Assembly: GCA_002405405.1 (NCBI GenBank)
Contig: DHLT01000098.1
Span: forward strand, 1,567 to 22,151
DNA from: Ignavibacteria bacterium UBA4661
GTDB taxonomy: Bacteria; Bacteroidota; Ignavibacteria; Kapaibacteriales; UBA4661
Direction of reading: 5' to 3'
DNA length: 20,585 bases
Shown: piece after piece, positions 16,062 through 20,585 of the stretch
Numbering within the stretch: position 1 is the first letter of the stretch
Layout of the letters: every line of letters begins with the position of its first letter
The notes under the pieces: model-generated
Databases searched by the model: none
What the model was told of the DNA's origin: nothing
The model's input: the letters and a program-made list of their open reading frames with translations, nothing else
Position numbers and translations under genes: made by a program

Positions 16062-18632
16062 ATGCCCCGTTATGTTGGAATTGCCTTGCCGGTGCGCATG
16101 CAACAACTTTTTACATACTGCGTTCCCGATACTTTGGGTGTGGGGCAAACAGTCCTTATCGGCTGTCGTGTACTTGCACCTTTCGCGAAACGTATGCTTA
16201 CAGGCATTGTCATTGAAGAGTATGAATCACGAGCCATAGCAGAAAATCATGCACGTAGGCATCATGGCTCTTCTTTGCCAAGCAATGCTACACTGCGCGA
16301 TGTTGTTGAAATTCTGGATAGCACACCTATGTTCAATCAAACTATGCTTGCATTCGGAGCATGGATTGCTGAATACTACGCATGTTCACTTGGCGACACC
16401 CTGCGTGCTATGCTCCCCCAAGGCATGTCGCCTGAGAGTGTTGTACGTGTTCGTACGCTTCGTGAAATCACGCATGACCATATTGAAGAAATGAAGAAAC
16501 GTGCACCTCGTCGCGCCGAACTCTTACACATTCTCCGCGATCATGTTGGCACACTTACCATTGGCTATTTGGAACGTTTGCTGAACTCTGATAATATCAA
16601 TGCTCAAATTGAAGCTCTCGAAGCCGATGGATGGATCGAACGCGAACGTGGTATGACGGAACATGTCAAGCCCAAAATGCGCAAAGCCATTATGATTCCA
16701 CCAGCACTGGTAAACGATGAAGAGGAATTTCATCTCATATTACAGACAGTAGAAAAAGCATCCTCAAAACAAGCGCGCTTGCTCAGTGCTATCTATTTGC
16801 ACTATCAACATTCCGAAGATCCGTTATTTATCAGCGATATATGCAAACAAACCAATACAACACCGGCTATCGTAGCAGCTCTTATTTCTAAAGGATATGC
16901 CGAAGAATTCTCTGCTCTGCAACACCGTACTGCTCATCGTGACTTAGCAACCCTTGCACAACGTGATGAAGCACATGTTGCCTTAACACTTGAGCAACGC
17001 CATGCTGTTGAGAAAATTATTTCCGCGCTTGATACACACCAAAACAAAACATTCCTTCTTCATGGTGTTACGGGAAGCGGCAAAACACTTGTGTATATGC
17101 GTGCTATCGAACATGCACGAGCACAAGGAAAAACTACTTTGCTCCTTGTACCGGAAATTTCACTGACACCGCAACTTATTGATCGTTTCCGCTTGGTATT
17201 TGGCGAGTCAGTAGCACTGCTCCACAGCAAGGTTTCTGCTGGTGAACGCTATGACGCATGGCAGAGTTCGGCACGTGGAGAAGCACGTATTGTTATTGGT
17301 GCTCGCTCGGCAATTTTTGTTCCGCTTCCGAATTTGGGATTGATCATTGTTGATGAAGAACATGAACCATCATACAAGCAAGACTCACCCGATCCGCGCT
17401 ATCATGCACGCGATTGCGCCATTGTCCGCGGGCGCATGGAAAAAGCTGTTGTCGTACTCGGCTCGGCAACACCTTCGCTCGAAAGCATGTACAATGCTCA
17501 TGCAGGCAAGTATCATTTACTCACGATTGAGCATCGCGCCGATGGAGCAACGCTCCCTCAACTTCGCGTTGTTGATATTCTTGCCGAACGCAAAAAACGT
17601 GCAATGCGAGGATCCTTCTCAACAACCTTATTACAAGCCATTGCTGATCGCGTCCAAAAAAAGGAGGGTGTGATTCTCTACCAAAATCGGCGGGGCTTTG
17701 CTTCACGAATTGAATGTCACGAATGTGGTACCATTCCCCAATGCCCGAATTGCTCGGTTGCTCTGACATATCATAAATTTTCGATGAACCTTCGATGCCA
17801 TTATTGTGGATATAGTCGCAAAGCCGAACACCATTGTACATCGTGTGGCTCACCTGATATTCATGAGGTTGGTGCAGGCACACAGCGTATCGAAGAGGAA
17901 CTCCATGAACACTTGGCAACCATGAATATTTCTGCCGTTATCGAGCGCATGGATCTTGACACAACCACCAAGAAAGGATCACACAAGCAACTTCTTACAA
18001 ATTTTGCTGAACGTAAAACTGATATCCTCATCGGCACACAAATGGTCGCCAAAGGACTTGATTTCTCTCACGTAACCTTGGTTGGTGTAGTCTACGCCGA
18101 TATGTCACTGTTTGTACCGGACTTTCGTGCAGGTGAGCGAACTTTTCAGTTGCTCACACAAGTTGCCGGTCGCGCAGGTCGCTCAGGAACACACAGTGGC
18201 GAAGTCATTATTCAAACAGCACATCCTACCCATCAAAGTATGGTTGCCGTACTGACCGGCAGTTATGAAACAATGTACAATGATGAATTACAAGATCGTC
18301 GTGCCTTACTTTATCCACCTTTTGCACGATTTGTCGTGATTGAATTTTCCGGCAAAGAAGATCAGCTTGTGCATCTTCATGCTAACTATTTTGCAGGTGC
18401 GCTTCCGAAATCGAATCAATTTTTTCAGCGGTTAGGACCTGCATATCCGACTATTGTTCGTCTGCGAAATGCTTATCGCCGTTTGGTCATTCTCAAAAGC
18501 TCGAAAGAACATGACCCGCGTGGTGTCGAACTCCGCGCCGCCTTGCACAAAGCATTTACCGAATACTATGGCAAGCATCGCACAAGCAGTATTCATATCA
18601 CAGTCAATATTGATGCACAGGGTGTAATTTAA
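16062..18632 (+). CDS. priA: Primosomal protein N' (PriA), replication-restart helicase
   Basis: An 856-residue superfamily 2 DNA helicase that reloads the replisome at stalled or repaired forks. The N-terminal 3'-DNA-binding domain is followed by a winged-helix region. Helicase motif I is HGVTGSGKTLVYM (about 335-347), motif II is IIVDEEHEPSYKQ (about 427-439), and ARSAIFVP and GSATPSLES form the next motifs. The zinc-binding insertion (about 550-600) has four CxxC pairs: CHECG, CPNC, CHYC and CTSC. Motifs V and VI appear as ILIGTQMVAKGLDFSHVTLV and TFQLLTQVAGRAGRSG. It is longer than E. coli PriA (732), mainly through insertions in the N-terminal third. The ATG is preceded by GAGAAGGA, one of the few clear ribosome-binding sites in the window. 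It is divergent from htrA, and birA lies 173 bases downstream. Confidence 0.97.
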   Translation: MPRYVGIALPVRMQQLFTYCVPDTLGVGQTVLIGCRVLAPFAKRMLTGIVIEEYESRAIAENHARRHHGSSLPSNATLRDVVEILDSTPMFNQTMLAFGAWIAEYYACSLGDTLRAMLPQGMSPESVVRVRTLREITHDHIEEMKKRAPRRAELLHILRDHVGTLTIGYLERLLNSDNINAQIEALEADGWIERERGMTEHVKPKMRKAIMIPPALVNDEEEFHLILQTVEKASSKQARLLSAIYLHYQHSEDPLFISDICKQTNTTPAIVAALISKGYAEEFSALQHRTAHRDLATLAQRDEAHVALTLEQRHAVEKIISALDTHQNKTFLLHGVTGSGKTLVYMRAIEHARAQGKTTLLLVPEISLTPQLIDRFRLVFGESVALLHSKVSAGERYDAWQSSARGEARIVIGARSAIFVPLPNLGLIIVDEEHEPSYKQDSPDPRYHARDCAIVRGRMEKAVVVLGSATPSLESMYNAHAGKYHLLTIEHRADGATLPQLRVVDILAERKKRAMRGSFSTTLLQAIADRVQKKEGVILYQNRRGFASRIECHECGTIPQCPNCSVALTYHKFSMNLRCHYCGYSRKAEHHCTSCGSPDIHEVGAGTQRIEEELHEHLATMNISAVIERMDLDTTTKKGSHKQLLTNFAERKTDILIGTQMVAKGLDFSHVTLVGVVYADMSLFVPDFRAGERTFQLLTQVAGRAGRSGTHSGEVIIQTAHPTHQSMVAVLTGSYETMYNDELQDRRALLYPPFARFVVIEFSGKEDQLVHLHANYFAGALPKSNQFFQRLGPAYPTIVRLRNAYRRLVILKSSKEHDPRGVELRAALHKAFTEYYGKHRTSSIHITVNIDAQGVI

Positions 18633-18656
18633 CTGACCGCTTTCCAAAAAGCATAC

Positions 18657-18742
18657 ACCTCACCCAGTCCTTCGGACAGCGCTCTCCTCAAAGAAAAGGG
18701 CGGATTGAGCAAGTGCGTGAGCATTGCGAAATCGGGTGAGGT
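18657..18742. repeat. Multi-hairpin intergenic element between priA and birA
   Basis: An outer 9-bp perfect inverted repeat, ACCTCACCC (18657-18665) and GGGTGAGGT (18734-18742), encloses several smaller hairpins. These are GTCC-TTC-GGAC (18667-18677), an imperfect CGCTCT/AAGGGCG stem (18680-18702), and a weak GCAA/TTGC pair further right. The element is more GC-rich than its surroundings. On the minus strand it reads as a CCGCCC...GGAG...GCG hairpin followed by GTCCGAAGGAC and GGGTGAGG, which resembles dispersed palindromic intergenic repeats (REP/MITE-like) seen in many bacteria. Only one copy is present in the window, so repeat status is inference. Confidence 0.5.
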
Positions 18743-18782
18743 TACGAAAAAATACATTCAAAAAAACCGCGATTCCTCTTTC

Positions 18783-18788
18783 TATAAT
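18783..18788 (+). promoter_or_regulatory. Candidate -10 box (TATAAT) for birA
   Basis: A perfect TATAAT lies 17 bases upstream of the birA ATG. The matching -35 region is poor (an AT-rich TTCAAA-like stretch about 18 bases further up), and a start site here would leave a leader of only about ten bases. Many FCB bacteria do not use the classical box, so this could be coincidence. Confidence 0.25.
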
Positions 18789-18805
18789 TCCTGTATCTCA
18801 CTCCT

Positions 18806-19480
18806 ATGCTTCATGCAATCCGATTTCACTTTCCTCGTATTACTTCGACCAATGACTATGCGAAGACACTGCTTGCAGAGCATGATTGCGTAGCCATTAC
18901 CGCCGATGGGCAGACAGCGGGTCGCGGTCGGCACAATCGCGTGTGGACGGGTGGGCAATATGCCAATGTATATTGTTCATTTGGTGTACGACACCGCACT
19001 GCACCTACATTAGATACCCTTTTTGCATTACAGGGCTTAGGTTGCTTGTCAACACTATATGCACTACGACAAGTTGCTCCCGAACATCCATTTTTTTTAA
19101 AATATCCCAATGATGTTTACACGAGTATTGGTACGATGAAGAAAAAGATTGGCGGCATTTTGATCGAAAATGAATTTATCGGTGCGACATGCACAATGAG
19201 CATTATCGGTATTGGTGTTAATGTCTTGCAAAGGGACTTTCCCGAAGAATTACAATCGAAAGCAACATCACTGACACTCACACAACAACAGCCACTATCA
19301 CCCCATACTCCTCAACGCATTGCAAATCTGCTGATTACCTATATCGAAGAGCACTATGCGACATCACCTTCTATCTTGATGCAAGTATGGCAACGCGAAC
19401 TTTGCTCTCCGCGATTGCAGTACAAGATCATTGGCGATACGACAGCAGAACTCTACACCCCCGATAAACTTCTGCCCTAG
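18806..19480 (+). CDS. birA: Biotin-[acetyl-CoA-carboxylase] ligase, C-terminus cut by an in-frame TAG
   Basis: As read, this encodes a 224-residue biotin-protein ligase, which makes biotinyl-5'-AMP and attaches biotin to a lysine of carboxylase carrier domains. It has STNDYAK (14-20), the adenylate-binding loop GRGRHNRVW (39-47), FLKYPNDVY (97-105, catalytic Lys99), KKIGGILIE (113-121) and IGIGVNV (134-140). No N-terminal DNA-binding domain is present, so it is a class I enzyme and not a repressor. The stop at 19478-19480 falls in the middle of the small C-terminal beta domain. The same frame continues for 24 more sense codons with a fitting end (see 19481-19555). I chose the ATG at 18806 because the core begins at once. 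It may be a pseudogene, a readthrough gene, or a consensus error. Confidence 0.85.
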   Translation: MLHAIRFHFPRITSTNDYAKTLLAEHDCVAITADGQTAGRGRHNRVWTGGQYANVYCSFGVRHRTAPTLDTLFALQGLGCLSTLYALRQVAPEHPFFLKYPNDVYTSIGTMKKKIGGILIENEFIGATCTMSIIGIGVNVLQRDFPEELQSKATSLTLTQQQPLSPHTPQRIANLLITYIEEHYATSPSILMQVWQRELCSPRLQYKIIGDTTAELYTPDKLLP

Positions 19481-19555
19481 GGACAGCTTCAACTCCGTGC
19501 GGAGAGCGGTATTGTGCGCTCTGTGTCGCAAGGTGATTCGATGGTAGTGGTATAA
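19481..19555 (+). other. In-frame continuation of birA after the TAG codon
   Basis: Immediately after the TAG at 19478-19480 the same frame reads GQLQLRAESGIVRSVSQGDS then MVVV and a TAA at 19553-19555. The G-LQLR-ESG-VRSVSQGD pattern is what the last two strands of the biotin-ligase C-terminal domain look like (a product such as G-L-L-L-x-G ... V-x-x-G-[DE]-V). With the TAG read as a sense codon the protein would be 249 residues, a normal length for a class I ligase. The terminator begins five bases after the TAA, as expected for the true end of this gene. TAG is used as an ordinary stop by other genes here, which argues against general recoding. Confidence 0.75.
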
Positions 19556-19559
19556 AAAC

Positions 19560-19598
19560 AAAACGCCACTCTGATTCAGATCAAAGCGGCGTTTTTTT
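19560..19598. terminator. Bidirectional rho-independent terminator between birA and the SusD gene
   Basis: AAAACGCC (19560-19567) pairs with GGCGTTTT (19588-19595), and the 3' arm runs into a stretch of seven T (19592-19598). The loop contains a smaller CTGA/TCAG pairing. The A-rich 5' side becomes a T-rich stretch on the opposite strand, so the same hairpin can end transcription of the convergent SusD-family gene, whose stop is at 19650. Confidence 0.85.
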
Positions 19599-19649
19599 CT
19601 TAAGAGATGGTGCAACAATCTCGATGACCCATTACTAAGCTTTATGCTA

Positions 19650-20585
19650 TTATCTTGGCAAGTTCTGATTCACATTGCGCTCAGGCAAGCCGATCGGCAG
19701 GAAGCGCCATGCGGTTGTTGCAATAGCGATACCACCCGACTGAGGTGTTGATGTATGCCAACGACCAAAACGACGCTGATCAATGATACGAGTCCCTTGA
19801 GCAAAGAGTTGCTTATCACGCTCAATGTAGATCGAATCGGTATTCGTTACTGTGCGTGCTGCCAAGTTATGGAATGTACGAACATTGTTCACATTTACGA
19901 GTGCACCGGCATTATCACCATTGCGAGCCGCTGTTTCTGCCAAAATCAACTCATTCTCCTGCCATGAAGCAAGAACTTGTGCTGAGTTTTGGTTCGGGAA
20001 GCGACCCGACATGTGGAAACGTAAACCTCCATTAGTAAGTGGACCAAACAACATCAAGCGGCGTGTTGTCAAGGATGCCGCAAAATCAGCATCACTGCCA
20101 ACAGCATTAATAATTGTTCCGGCAATGGTTGCAGGGAAGAAACGACCCTCAAGTGAGTCAGCACGGATATATGCTTCGAAGCGGTTATCAGGTATCATTT
20201 GGCAACGACCACGACCACCATCTGTCCACCATGTATTGGTAATCGTCCCAGGGTCATACAGTACTGTAAATGCCGCATCATTACGCACCATACCGGCAAG
20301 TGCCGCTGTCCGTGCCGCCGGATAGCGACCAGCCGCAAGATTAGCCTTTGCAATCCATGTATTCACAATACGAGCTTGTACAGCATTAGCATTTGCCAAG
20401 GCAAGATTAAAACGAGCAATCGCTGAATCATACATTGCTTGCGATGCAATAAACGGACCGCCAGCAATGACACCACCGCCTTCATTCGGATTCAGACCAT
20501 AGTACGATGCATAGAAGTAACGCACGATACCGCCATGCAAGTATCCATTAAAAAGTGCATTTGCTCTTGCAGCCGTACCCGCGGC
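19650..20585 (-). CDS. SusD/RagB-family outer-membrane lipoprotein, C-terminal part (5' end beyond window)
   Basis: The frame is open from the right edge of the window to a TAA at 19650-19652, giving the last ~311 residues. A TTG at 20538-20540 is internal, not the start. Features of the SusD/RagB family are the helical ARANALFNGYLHGGIVRYFY stretch and the TPR-like AKANLAAGRYPAAR. Next come the central SWQENELILAETAARNGDNA segment followed by LVNVNNVRTFHN, the ERDKQLFAQGTRIIDQRRFG motif near the end, and PIGLPERNVNQNLPR. SusD proteins sit on the outer face of the outer membrane and feed glycans or other large nutrients to a TonB-dependent SusC partner. That partner would be expected upstream, to the right of the window. 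Substrate unknown. Confidence 0.92.
   Translation of the reverse strand, partial: AAGTAARANALFNGYLHGGIVRYFYASYYGLNPNEGGGVIAGGPFIASQAMYDSAIARFNLALANANAVQARIVNTWIAKANLAAGRYPAARTAALAGMVRNDAAFTVLYDPGTITNTWWTDGGRGRCQMIPDNRFEAYIRADSLEGRFFPATIAGTIINAVGSDADFAASLTTRRLMLFGPLTNGGLRFHMSGRFPNQNSAQVLASWQENELILAETAARNGDNAGALVNVNNVRTFHNLAARTVTNTDSIYIERDKQLFAQGTRIIDQRRFGRWHTSTPQSGGIAIATTAWRFLPIGLPERNVNQNLPR

Overview
The window looks like ordinary chromosomal DNA from a bacterium of the Bacteroidota/Chlorobiota (FCB) group. The evidence is a SusD/RagB-type outer-membrane lipoprotein at the right edge, a TPR histidine kinase of the style common in that group, a SusD-like C-terminus ending in a PIGLPERNVNQN segment, moderate to low GC, and genes that mostly lack a clear Shine-Dalgarno sequence (priA is an exception). 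The LysM-rich MltD with its N-terminal helical region resembles proteins I associate with Ignavibacteria and Kapabacteria. That narrower placement is a guess.

Layout. 1-4144 (+): tail of an unrecognised gene, a SpoU/TrmH RNA methyltransferase, exodeoxyribonuclease III, a TPR sensor histidine kinase and a DUF1569/DinB-like protein, closely packed. 4167-5458 (-): a lipoprotein of the erythromycin-esterase-like superfamily whose last ~60 codons are displaced into another frame at a G6 tract. 5660-8235 (-): a two-gene glycosylation operon, a GT22-like membrane glycosyltransferase followed by a GT2 glycosyltransferase, overlapping by ATGA. 8236-8522: a divergent promoter region with an imperfect palindrome. 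8523-14677 (+): a very large MltD-type lytic transglycosylase with five LysM domains, a LexA-family repressor that lacks its self-cleavage residues, a class I methyltransferase and a D-threonine aldolase/D-serine dehydratase-like PLP enzyme. 14686-15933 (-): a lipoprotein HtrA/DegP protease. 16062-18632 (+): PriA helicase. 18657-18742: a multi-hairpin intergenic element. 18806-19555 (+): biotin-protein ligase interrupted by an in-frame TAG. 19560-19598: a bidirectional terminator. 19650-20585 (-): C-terminal part of a SusD/RagB protein that runs off the window.

Most genes are housekeeping (RNA modification, base-excision repair, replication restart, biotinylation, envelope maintenance), and I see no phage, transposon, CRISPR, tRNA or rRNA. 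I did not find a multi-gene undescribed system. The best leads are the LexA homologue in which serine, lysine and the cleavage dipeptide have all changed; two genes (EreA-like lipoprotein and birA) whose conserved C-termini remain readable beyond a frameshift or a stop; and several palindromes and hairpins between genes. Two broken reading frames in 20 kb could be real decay or recoding, or consensus errors in the assembly, and this must be settled first.
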